This document shows positions 6,468 to 13,575 of a DNA stretch of 13,575 nucleotides, one piece after another. A model generated the notes under the pieces. It was given only the letters and a program-made list of their open reading frames with translations, was not told where the DNA came from and did no database searches. Within the stretch, counting starts at the first letter, position 1. Each line of letters starts with the position of its first letter. Source of the DNA: DAIOXA01 sp050949165 (GTDB lineage: Bacteria > Bacillota > Proteinivoracia > UBA4975); contig JBMNFF010000017.1 in NCBI GenBank assembly GCA_050949165.1, positions 1 through 13,575 on the forward strand. Direction: 5' to 3'. A program made the translations under genes and the position numbers.

Positions 6468-7568
6468 TTAGATACCTCTGCTCAGATCCAACTCGCTGTT
6501 AAAGCCTGCGACAACTCCAATGAGCAACTTGACGCCGTTCTGAATATCCCGGACATCTGAAGTCTCAATGGGAGCATGGCTATAACGCATAGGGATTGAA
6601 ATATGAGCGGTTGGTACCCCCTTGTCTCCCGTCAGCTGTGCAAAAGCGTCGTCGGTGATAACCCCGATAATCACTTCTCTCTGGATGGGTACGCCGATTT
6701 CTGCCGCTTTCTGCTCTATATACATGCGGAGCTTGGGATGAGGAATAATTCCGCCCAGAGTCCCGCGCCCATGGAAATTGAGCTGGGTTATTGCCGGGCC
6801 GCGTCCCAGCGCGATATCGTAGCGCATTTTCAAATCAGGGGTGTCGCACGCCGGAGTGATATCCAAACAAATTGCCGCGTCGGGTTTCAAGCAGACAAAT
6901 GCGGGGATAACGCCTCGGATGTTAAATTCCTCTTGAACAGAGCCGACGAGGTAAACGTCACCGGCAGGAGGATTATCCTTCAGAAAATTACCCAACTCAT
7001 ACAGCATGTAAATCCCTATTCTGTTGTCGAGGGTCTTGCTGGATATGCGGTAATCACTCATCTTCTGGAAGTTGGGCTTATAGGTCACTGCGCTGCCAAT
7101 ATTTATCCCCAGGCTATAAACCTCTTCAGCAGAGGAAAGACCCAGGTCGATGTACATCTCTGAATGCTCCGGGACCTTCATTTTGGCTTCCGCCGGGGTC
7201 AAGTGGTGTGCGTAGGCGCCGATGAAACCTAATTTGCCTTCTCCTCCTCCCACCGGGAAAACCTCGACAAATTGTCCGGGCAATGTCTTGGCCGGAACAC
7301 CTCCGACCCGCTCAAATCTTAAGTAGCCGTCGCGCTCAACTTTACTGACCATGAGCCCAACCTCATCTACATGGGCAAAAACAAGCATCGAAGGATGCCG
7401 GCTATCCGTCCCCTTGAATTTGGCGATGACATTGCCTATGCGGTCGACTGTCACGTCATCAGTGAACGTTGCAAACCTGTTTTTTACCTCTGTGATCATT
7501 TTGTCTTCCAAACCAGAGAGCGCAGATATACCAGTCAGTTTCTCCATTTCTTTAATAATGTCCAACAT
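6468..7568 (-). CDS. sgcX: M42-family metallopeptidase-like protein (SgcX/FrvX/YsdC-like)
   Basis: Dinuclear metal hydrolase of the M42 family (aminopeptidases; some members are annotated as endoglucanases on weak grounds). The protein has 366 aa, the usual length. Metal and catalytic residues are all visible: H66 and D68 in FAHVDEVG, bridging D181 in KTLDNR, E213/E214 in SVQEE, D236 in ICLDIT, H331 in RYSHAPIE. There is no signal peptide, so it is cytoplasmic, and M42 enzymes usually form dodecameric tetrahedra. The ATG at 7568 is chosen because AAGGAG lies 8 bases upstream; an in-frame GTG at 7577 overlaps that site. It follows the SDR gene by 16 bases. sgcX and frvX are E. coli members found beside PTS genes, so the link recurs. 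Whether the substrate is a peptide or a sugar derivative is unknown. Confidence 0.92.
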   Translation of the reverse strand: MLDIIKEMEKLTGISALSGLEDKMITEVKNRFATFTDDVTVDRIGNVIAKFKGTDSRHPSMLVFAHVDEVGLMVSKVERDGYLRFERVGGVPAKTLPGQFVEVFPVGGGEGKLGFIGAYAHHLTPAEAKMKVPEHSEMYIDLGLSSAEEVYSLGINIGSAVTYKPNFQKMSDYRISSKTLDNRIGIYMLYELGNFLKDNPPAGDVYLVGSVQEEFNIRGVIPAFVCLKPDAAICLDITPACDTPDLKMRYDIALGRGPAITQLNFHGRGTLGGIIPHPKLRMYIEQKAAEIGVPIQREVIIGVITDDAFAQLTGDKGVPTAHISIPMRYSHAPIETSDVRDIQNGVKLLIGVVAGFNSELDLSRGI

Positions 7569-7576
7569 GAGCTTCA

Positions 7577-7582
7577 CTCCTT
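7577..7582 (-). promoter_or_regulatory. Shine-Dalgarno site that decides the start of the M42 gene
   Basis: AAGGAG on the minus strand, 8 bases before the ATG at 7568-7566. The upstream in-frame GTG (7577-7575) overlaps it and can be set aside. Confidence 0.6.
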
Positions 7583-7584
7583 TC

Positions 7585-8325
7585 TTAACCTACGTGCATT
7601 CTTCCGCCGTCTGCGATTAAAATCTCTCCGCACATGAACCCGGATAATTCAGAGCAGAGGAACAAGATTATATTAGCTATGTCTTCCGGATAGCCAATCC
7701 GGCGAATCGGCATCTGGGGAATGTAGTGTTCAAGAAGCGCCTCTTTGCTTTCATACCTCGTCATCAACATATCGCTGTAAACGACAGCCGGCGCGACGCC
7801 ATTTACTAATATCCCTAAGGGGGCATAATTCCGTGCCAGGAATCTAGTCAGGGCAAATGTTCCTCCCTTAGAGGCGGCATATTGAGGGATGCCTGTTCCA
7901 CCGGTAAATGCAGCTGTAGATGTTAAGTTGACAATCCTCCCGGATTTTTGTGCCGCCATGTGCACTTTGGCAGCTTCCGAAGCGAACCAGATACCCTTCA
8001 CATGTACATCCCAGCTCTTATCCCAATTTGCCACCACTCCGGCGTTATTTACCAGAATATCAACCCGGCCGAATCTGGAGACAGTTTCCTCAATCAACTC
8101 TTTCGCCCCAGCTTCGGTAGAAATGTCCGCCCTAATATACTCAGGCCTGACGCCAATCTTACTAATCTCATCAATGACTGCCGCCATCTCTTCCTTATCG
8201 ACTATATCGTCGAGTACAACCTGTGCTCCCGCTTGAGTCAATATCTTTGCCGTAGAGAAACCAATACCTTTGCTTGCCCCTGTGACAACAGCTACTTTAC
8301 CTGCCAAATCTATGCAATATGCCAT
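7585..8325 (-). CDS. Short-chain dehydrogenase/reductase (SDR), probable sugar or polyol oxidoreductase
   Basis: Classical SDR, 246 aa. The nucleotide site is TGASKGIG (residues 15-22), and acidic D39/D40 at the end of the second strand point to NAD(H) rather than NADP(H). NNAG is at 93-96. The catalytic residues are S136, Y149 and K153 (YAASK), and a typical C-terminal ADGG follows. The ATG at 8325 is chosen over an in-frame TTG at 8346, because the TTG has no ribosome site while GTGGGG lies 7 bases before the ATG. The gene starts 13 bases after the stop of the zinc dehydrogenase gene. Its place in a PTS operon suggests it oxidises or reduces a carbon-source intermediate, perhaps a phosphorylated one. 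The specificity cannot be read from sequence. Confidence 0.92.
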   Translation of the reverse strand: MAYCIDLAGKVAVVTGASKGIGFSTAKILTQAGAQVVLDDIVDKEEMAAVIDEISKIGVRPEYIRADISTEAGAKELIEETVSRFGRVDILVNNAGVVANWDKSWDVHVKGIWFASEAAKVHMAAQKSGRIVNLTSTAAFTGGTGIPQYAASKGGTFALTRFLARNYAPLGILVNGVAPAVVYSDMLMTRYESKEALLEHYIPQMPIRRIGYPEDIANIILFLCSELSGFMCGEILIADGGRMHVG

Positions 8326-8338
8326 TATATCGCCCCAC

Positions 8339-9371
8339 TTAAGCAATTTTAATTATAGATTTCAGGCATTCACCCCGGCTGGCAGTTTGCAGAATTGCTG
8401 ATGATAATTCTTCCAAGGGAAACTGATGAGTTATTACCGTATCAGCATGTATCGACCCGCTGGCAAGCAGTTCCAGGGCCAACCGCGTATCGATATGGTC
8501 TGCCGAGTAACTTGCAGTAATGGTCTGCTCGGCAAAAAAGACCCGGGAAGGATAGAGTTTTACAAATTCATCGGGCGAAGGTGTCGCAAAAAACAGCACT
8601 GTTCCACCCTTGTTTGCCAGGCTCAGCCCCATTTCAATAGCGGCTATATCTTTAGCGGCAACAAATACTATGTCGGCGCCTTCTGAATGCAGATATTCCC
8701 TTAATTTTTGTCCCTCGAGTTGAGGATCGCGGCCAGGCGTCCACACCTCCGGGGCGCCGATTTCCTTAGCTTTTGCAGCTCGCCAAGGGTCAATTTCATA
8801 AACAACCAGCCTTCTGACGCCATAGGCTTTCAATACATCGATAAACATCAGGCCCATTGCCCCAGTTCCGATTAAGGCAACTGAATCGCCCGGCTTAACC
8901 TTTGCTTTGCGAACAGCATGGACTACGCATGCCAGGGGCTCGATCAAAGTCCCGTGCTCAAAAGACACGCTGCTGGGCAATTTTAAGGTATCCCTTTCGA
9001 CATGGGCGCTGGAGGCAATGAAATATTCTGAGAATCCTCCCGGAAAAAGGTTGGTTGGACGGTATTCTTTGCACATTGTGAAATTCCCCTTACGGCAGTA
9101 TTCACAGTGCAAGCAAGCGACGTGATGATGGACAAAGACCCTGTCCCCCGGCTTAAACTTCTCTACGCCAGGTCCCGACCTTTTCAACGACCCCGGTTGG
9201 TTCGTGCCCCAAAACCAACGGCGCCCGATTGGCAAGGTACCACTCCATTGTATCTGCAACACACACGCCACAGGCTGCAGTTTTAACCAGGATCTCGCCT
9301 GGTCCCGGTTGGGGAATTTCTCTTTCCTCAATTCTTACATCATTGTTGGAATAGTACACAGCTACGCGCAT
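8339..9371 (-). CDS. Zinc-dependent medium-chain alcohol/polyol-phosphate dehydrogenase (GatD-like), apparent single-base frameshift
   Basis: MDR-family dehydrogenase split in two frames. The first part, from the ATG at 9371, carries the catalytic-zinc ligands C37 (CGVCVAD in place of the usual CGxCGSD) and H56-E57 (LGHEPTG) and runs to VVEKVG. The second part, from about 9172 to the stop at 8339, continues PGVEKFKPGDRV, the structural-zinc cysteines C86, C89, C92 and C100 (numbered on the joined protein), the EPLACV motif and the NAD site IGTGAMG (167-173). Deleting one base at 9173-9176 (GGGA on the coding strand) gives a normal 343-aa protein. In galactitol operons the matching enzyme, GatD, oxidises galactitol-1-phosphate, so a polyol-phosphate substrate is a fair guess. 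Both halves look unrelaxed, so the break is recent or an error. Confidence 0.88.
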
Positions 9372-9396
9372 ACTGACCCTTCCCTTGAATTTATTT

Positions 9397-9425
9397 CTAA
9401 AGGGGACACCAGGTGCCCCCTTTAG
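9397..9425 (-). promoter_or_regulatory. Intercistronic hairpin between EIIC and dehydrogenase genes
   Basis: On the minus strand CTAAAGGGGGCACC pairs with GGTGTCCCCTTTAG around a central T, with one G-T wobble; sterically about 12 bp close over a 5-base loop. It is not followed by a T tract (AAATAAATTC), so it is more likely an mRNA-stability or processing element than a full terminator. It sits 16 bases after the EIIC stop codon, dividing the transport genes from the enzyme genes. Confidence 0.6.
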
Positions 9426-9440
9426 ATGGCAGATTACTTA

Positions 9441-10715
9441 TTAGCTACCGGAAAAAAGTCTTCCGACCTGGTACAGGACCCAGGTAATCCAGTTACCTGC
9501 GGACATTGCAGTGATGTCGACAGCCTCTGCAGGGATATCATAGCCGATGGATGTGGCCATCTGGGTCAGGGATGATCCAAAGGAAGTGAGGATGAGAAGC
9601 ACGAGGCTCATTATTACAACACCCGATATTACAGAGCGGAACAAGTTACCTTTAGACATGAAGGGTACCATGGCGACAAAGTAGAACAGAGCTGCCAGGT
9701 CGCCGAATGGCAAGACGCGGTTGCCCGGAAGAATTAACGCCAATCCCAGCACGATGGGAATCAAGATGATACCGGCGGCAACAGTTACCGGGTGACCTAT
9801 CAAGAGGGCTGAATCCAGACCGATATAGAATTCCCGTCCCTTAAAGTGCTTGGACATGAATTCCCGGGCAGAGTCGGAAATCGGAGTCAGAGATTCCATG
9901 AAAATACCGATAATCTTGGGGATGAGGATCATTACAGCACCCATGGTAATCCCGAGGGTTAGTAAGCCGGGGATATCCTTGCCCATTCCGCCAAGAAGTC
10001 CAATGATGATTCCAAGAATGGTGCCGAGGATGAGGGGGTTGCCAAAGATGCCCCACTTGTCCTTGATGGTCTTCTCGTTCCAGACAATATCTTTAACATA
10101 AGGGATGCGATCCAGGACCCAGTTTACGCCGGCGATAATGGGCACACTTGTAATTGCCCAACCGTGAGGAATGGAGATTCCCGGAATACCATAGAAATCC
10201 TGAACCCTCTTGGCGGTCCTGTCGGCGATAATCAGGCAGAGGGCTGCATGGATGCCTGCGCAAATCAATCCGTATGCCAGACTGCCGGTGATTAAATAGG
10301 TTACGGAGCCAGTGAAGGCATGGTTCCAGAAGTTCCAGATATCGACGTTGAGGGTTTTGGTAAGTCTCAAGGCCAACATGACTATGTTTACGCCCAGAGA
10401 CACCAGGATTACCAATGCGCCTACGCTAGTACCAAAGGCGATTGCCGCTGCGACGCCCCAGCCAACGTCGAGGATGGATAGATTAGAACCGGTTGCACTT
10501 ACCATTGACTCTACCGCGGGGCTGAGGGTCCCGATCAAGAGACCAATGACCAAGTTAAGACCGATGAAAGCGGCTCCCAGGGTTAATCCTGCCCGCAAGG
10601 CGGTCCCCAATTTTTGCCCAAAGACCAAGCCCATAAGGATGATAATAATTGGGAGCAAAACCGGAGCGCCAAGACCTGTTAGAAAATCAGATATGGTTTG
10701 AAAAAACTCGACCAT
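9441..10715 (-). CDS. sgcC: PTS galactitol-type EIIC permease (GatC/SgcC family)
   Basis: Integral membrane transporter of the galactitol PTS family, 424 aa. It moves its substrate across the membrane for phosphorylation by EIIB. It has many hydrophobic segments, starting with LGAPVLLPIIIILMGLVFG near residues 15-33. Family signatures are YGIPGISIPHG (175-185) and GLDSALLIGHP (299-309). The ATG is preceded by AGGGGAGG with 8-base spacing, and the gene starts 24 bases after the EIIB stop. The galactitol family includes GatC, SgcC and other polyol or pentitol transporters, so the actual sugar is open. Neighbouring EIIA and EIIB genes complete the system. Confidence 0.95.
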   Translation of the reverse strand: MVEFFQTISDFLTGLGAPVLLPIIIILMGLVFGQKLGTALRAGLTLGAAFIGLNLVIGLLIGTLSPAVESMVSATGSNLSILDVGWGVAAAIAFGTSVGALVILVSLGVNIVMLALRLTKTLNVDIWNFWNHAFTGSVTYLITGSLAYGLICAGIHAALCLIIADRTAKRVQDFYGIPGISIPHGWAITSVPIIAGVNWVLDRIPYVKDIVWNEKTIKDKWGIFGNPLILGTILGIIIGLLGGMGKDIPGLLTLGITMGAVMILIPKIIGIFMESLTPISDSAREFMSKHFKGREFYIGLDSALLIGHPVTVAAGIILIPIVLGLALILPGNRVLPFGDLAALFYFVAMVPFMSKGNLFRSVISGVVIMSLVLLILTSFGSSLTQMATSIGYDIPAEAVDITAMSAGNWITWVLYQVGRLFSGS

Positions 10716-10739
10716 TAAATTAGCCTCCCCTTTTAATTA

Positions 10740-11051
10740 TTAGTCTTCATTACCCCTCTTGTTCTGAATCTCTTTTACCGCTTCGATTATCTTCTCTACC
10801 AAGGCCTCCTTTCCAATGCCAGTGAGTAATGGGACCGAATTAAACACTGGTTTGTCTGTATCAATGGTGACTTGGGTATTACTAACGATGATGTCATAGT
10901 TATGGTACCTGAACGGCAACTCATTGTTTCCGGCCCCATCAATGATGACATTTAGATTCGCATTCTCGAGATACTGCTTCAGGTTGTACGCTACATGCAT
11001 GGATGTAGCAACGCCGGACCCACATACGACCAAAATCTTAACTCGTTTCAT
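10740..11051 (-). CDS. sgcB: PTS galactitol-type EIIB component
   Basis: Cytoplasmic phosphocarrier, 103 aa, the usual size for a free-standing EIIB of the lactose/galactitol fold. The phosphoryl-accepting cysteine is C10 in the P-loop VVCGSGVATS. It receives phosphate from EIIA and passes it to the sugar bound by EIIC. A second conserved stretch is YDIIVSNTQV. The start ATG follows AAAGGGGAC. The gene lies 46 bases after the EIIA stop and 24 bases before EIIC. Confidence 0.94.
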   Translation of the reverse strand: MKRVKILVVCGSGVATSMHVAYNLKQYLENANLNVIIDGAGNNELPFRYHNYDIIVSNTQVTIDTDKPVFNSVPLLTGIGKEALVEKIIEAVKEIQNKRGNED

Positions 11052-11097
11052 TACCAGTCCCCTTTACCAAGTTTTTCTTTACTAAGAATCACCCCCT

Positions 11098-11610
11098 TTA
11101 ATTAAGTGATTCACCCCCCGTCGCAAAAAGGTATTGCTTGACTATGCCGACAACTTCAGACTTAGATTGGGCTGCATGCAGTTGCTCCAGGGCTTCCTTG
11201 TTTTGAATCATTTCTATGATTTTCTGCAACATGCTTAACTGCGCCTCGGGTTTGTGGATGGCCATTAATATCACAACGTGGACCGGAACGGTTTCGTCAG
11301 GCGAAGCCATAACCTGAAAGGTCACGGGTTCAACCATGGTCGCAATTGCAATGGCAGGCCGGATAACGTGATCAATATCTGTGTGCGGTATCGCAATCCC
11401 CACCGATGAAGTAAGCAAACCTGTGGGGAATTCTTTTTCCCGCTTCAGCAACGCCTCTGGAAAACTATCTTTTACATAGCCATGGGTATACAGCAAATCT
11501 GACAAGTCCATGAGGATTTGATCCCTGCTGGATGCAATCTGATTCATCAGCACTAAATCCTCGTTGATTGCGAATCCGCTATTGACCTGATCATGTTGCC
11601 TCGATGACAT
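11098..11610 (-). CDS. sgcA: PTS fructose/mannitol/galactitol-type EIIA component
   Basis: Cytoplasmic phosphocarrier, 170 aa, of the PTS_EIIA_2 domain family. The active histidine is H76 in VGIAIPHTDI, followed by RPAIAIATMVEPV. It takes phosphate from HPr and hands it to EIIB. The ATG at 11610 lies 20 bases inside the end of the regulator gene, with GGGGAGG 9 bases upstream, so translation is probably coupled. The protein resembles the C-terminal EIIA domain of the regulator encoded just upstream (shared REE/REK-F-P-T, GIAIPH and P-IA-AT spacing), suggesting a tandem duplication. Confidence 0.93.
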   Translation of the reverse strand: MSSRQHDQVNSGFAINEDLVLMNQIASSRDQILMDLSDLLYTHGYVKDSFPEALLKREKEFPTGLLTSSVGIAIPHTDIDHVIRPAIAIATMVEPVTFQVMASPDETVPVHVVILMAIHKPEAQLSMLQKIIEMIQNKEALEQLHAAQSKSEVVGIVKQYLFATGGESLN

Positions 11611-13575
11611 TGATAATTTCCTCCCCTATTGCAGCTCCGGTTTGAACTGAGCGGATCTTCTGCATCTTTTCTTTGTCCCTGAACACCTTCATCAAATTGG
11701 CAAACAGTTGCCGGTCTGATACCCTCAGGGCCAGGAGGAAAACAACGTCTACCTCCAGTCCCCACCAGTTAATGGGCTGCGCCAGCGTTGCAACTGCAAT
11801 CCCCGGCTTCAGCACGTACTGGGGGTCGGCATGGGGAATCGCAATGCCGCCCTCAATACAGGTGGGAGCAAATTCCTCCCGTTCAAAGATGCTCTGGATA
11901 TAACCCGGACTGACGTAGCCGCGCTGCAGCAAAATCTCTCCCAGGTTGCTGATAATGGTAGCCTTATCGCGCCACTCGGCCTTGGCTACAATCATGTCTT
12001 CAGTCACTATTCTCTGGCTGGGAAGGCGATTTACCTTCCTTTGCCTGAGCAATGTGCCGAGATACTCCATCCCCAAACTGCTGGTCAGGGTCTGGAAGGG
12101 GATAAAGGGAATCCCGGGAATCTCGGGATTAATGGTCCCTACAATAGCGGCGATGTGACTGTTCTTCTGCCATTCTTCCAGTTTTCTCCTTAACCTGTCT
12201 TCATCGATGACGCCAATGGATTTGATCTCGACGTCGAAATCGCCAAGTCTGGATTCCAGGAAAGCGCGTATTTTCTCTGCTCCGCCCACCCCGGACAAAC
12301 AGACGGAAACGATAATTTGTCTGCGCTTTTTTTCCCGCTCTACTAACGGCGTCGACTTGGACAAGACCAGGTCTTTGGCAATGTCCTCAAGGCGAGCATC
12401 GGCCAGCGCCGACCAGCGAGTTGCTTCCAAAACCATTACCAAATCTACCCGGTCGACAACCCTCACGGGAATACCAAGTTCCTGCTCGATGAGTTCTCCG
12501 AAAGTAACCAGGGAACCCATATCCACCAGGAGCATAATACCCTTGCCCTGGTCGATTTCCCTTGCCTTAACCAACACCCTCTGCAGAAAATCCTCGGGAC
12601 TTTCCATTAAGGACATATCCAGGCTGTGCACATGATTTTCCCGGAGGAGGGCATGGACCACATTAACCATTTCCTGCGCCACCCTGCCGTGAGAAAGGAC
12701 CAATACAGCCACCCTGCCCTGGTAGACTTTGTTGCTTTTTAAGAAAGTCCTCAGGTAGAGGGCGATAAAACCGATTTCATCTTCCGGAAGAGTCAGGCCC
12801 AGGTGCCGTCTTACGACGGCGGCCATTTTTACTGCCACCAGATATTCTTGCTCGTGGTTCTTCTTAACCTGACTCAGTTGAGGGTTGACGATAAGCTGTC
12901 CATGGCGAATACGTTCGATTACGGTATATAGATGGATTGCCAGGTAGAAGAACAGCTGATCGCCATCTAAATCCAGATCTGTGCTGGCGATGTCGACCAT
13001 TTCGGTCATTGCTGCAGTCAGGTCCGGGCCGATTAGTTTCTCCAGCTCGCTTCTGCTCAGAGAGGGTTTTATCTTTTCCAAACGCTGAAATATGCCGGAA
13101 ATCTCTTGTTCCAATTGCTGAGAAACCCATTTGCTTATCTCATCATTGGACAACCCCTTGTCGCGACCTTCTTGAACCAACGCCTCGATACGGGTGTATA
13201 TTTCTGCAGGCAAATCGTAGATGTTGTCCCGGAAAAAGATGCGCCTTCTGTTCTCTCCCGCCGGGATAAAAGACCCTGTCTTCGGGCAACATTTTCTCTA
13301 ACTCGGCACGATTATGTCCGCCCAGGAGAGCACTGCGATTTGCGCTGGAAAGTTCCCGCAGGGTTATGACTATTTCCTCGGCGGATTGCGTGCCAAAATG
13401 ATTAAGGAACCCCCGGGCGCAAGCCACCTGCACATCGCTCTTGATTTGGCCCACATTGCCCGGCTTCTCTCCTGACATCAGAGCCTTGAGCACATCTTTG
13501 CGAACTACCAGCTTCTTGCCTACGCGGTTGGCTTCAAGGCGGAAGAAATAAAGGATAATCTCAAGTCTTTCGGTA
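11591..13575 (-). CDS. LevR-like transcriptional activator with PRD, EIIA-Man, EIIB-Gat and C-terminal EIIA domains; 5' end off window, apparent frameshift
   Basis: About 660 codons are visible. The first (13575 to about 13238) is the end of an AAA+ sigma-54 activator region (ERLEIILYFFRLEAN, EKPGNVGQIKSDVQ) and linker. Reading then shifts by one base at 13226-13237 and continues FRDNIYDLPAEIYTRIEA. A PRD follows, with LAIHLYTVIERIRHG (His codons near 12934 and 12904) but Tyr at 12757 (IGFIALYLRTF), where a second PRD His is usual. Next come an EIIA-Man-like domain (VLVLSHG, His at 12691), an EIIB-Gat-like domain (VSVCLSGVGGAEK, Cys at 12301) and an EIIA_2 domain (GIAIPHADP, His at 11833). 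Classical LevR ends in a second PRD instead. Such proteins activate sigma-54 promoters and are tuned by PTS phosphorylation. No -24/-12 element is visible in the operon's gaps, so the target promoter is probably beyond the window. Frameshift origin is uncertain. Confidence 0.85.

Noticed and set aside
11052..11097. Sigma-54 (-24/-12) promoter between EIIA and EIIB
   Set aside because: No TGGCAC-N5-TTGC-like sequence is present on the minus strand in this gap or in the other operon gaps. The target promoter is probably upstream of the regulator, outside the window.
6281..13237. Programmed ribosomal frameshifting at the three breaks
   Set aside because: I see no shared slippery heptamer, stop codon in the shift position or internal Shine-Dalgarno arrangement of the prfB kind, and three independent recoding sites in one operon would be extraordinary. 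Kept only as a remote option.
1..13575. tRNA or rRNA genes, CRISPR arrays, insertion sequences, phage or defence genes
   Set aside because: Nothing resembling these was seen. Every stretch longer than about 165 bases is covered by a gene.

Overview
The window looks like chromosomal DNA from a Bacillota (Firmicutes) bacterium, probably a clostridial lineage. The signs are strong AGGAGG-type Shine-Dalgarno sites, several TTG starts, an Hsp33 of the Gram-positive type, and PTS genes controlled by a LevR-type (sigma-54 activator with PTS domains) regulator. Species cannot be told from the sequence alone. There is no rRNA, tRNA, CRISPR array, transposase or integrase.

Left part (1-4957): the 3'-truncated rlmD/rumA 23S rRNA methyltransferase gene lies on the minus strand and runs off the left edge. 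Upstream of it is a 55-codon minus-strand gene of unknown function. Divergent from that, behind a well-formed sigma-A-like promoter (TTGCGC, 17 bp, TATAAT), is a plus-strand three-gene operon: hslO (Hsp33 redox chaperone), a membrane-anchored protein with TPR-like helices and a beta-propeller, and an 81-aa zinc-ribbon protein. A long hairpin separates this operon from the converging minus-strand operon.

Right part (4974-13575): one tight minus-strand operon fills the rest. In transcription order it encodes a LevR-like regulator (5' end off the right edge), EIIA, EIIB and EIIC of a galactitol-type PTS, a zinc-dependent medium-chain dehydrogenase, a short-chain dehydrogenase, an M42-family metallopeptidase-like protein, a BtpA/SgcQ-family TIM-barrel protein, and a ribulose-phosphate-3-epimerase-like (SgcE-like) protein. 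This gene set matches the functionally obscure sgc operon of E. coli (sgcXBCQAER), with two added dehydrogenases and a different regulator class. A likely scheme is that an unknown polyol or sugar is imported and phosphorylated by EIIABC, oxidised by one or both dehydrogenases, and processed further by the epimerase-like, BtpA-like and M42 proteins. The substrate is not known.

Three genes of this operon (regulator, dehydrogenase, BtpA-like) each carry an apparent one-base insertion that splits a clearly homologous protein across two frames. All three breaks sit at a GGGAC on the coding strand. The flanking sequence on both sides is intact, so these may be sequence errors, recent decay or, less likely, recoding. 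All other genes read without interruption.
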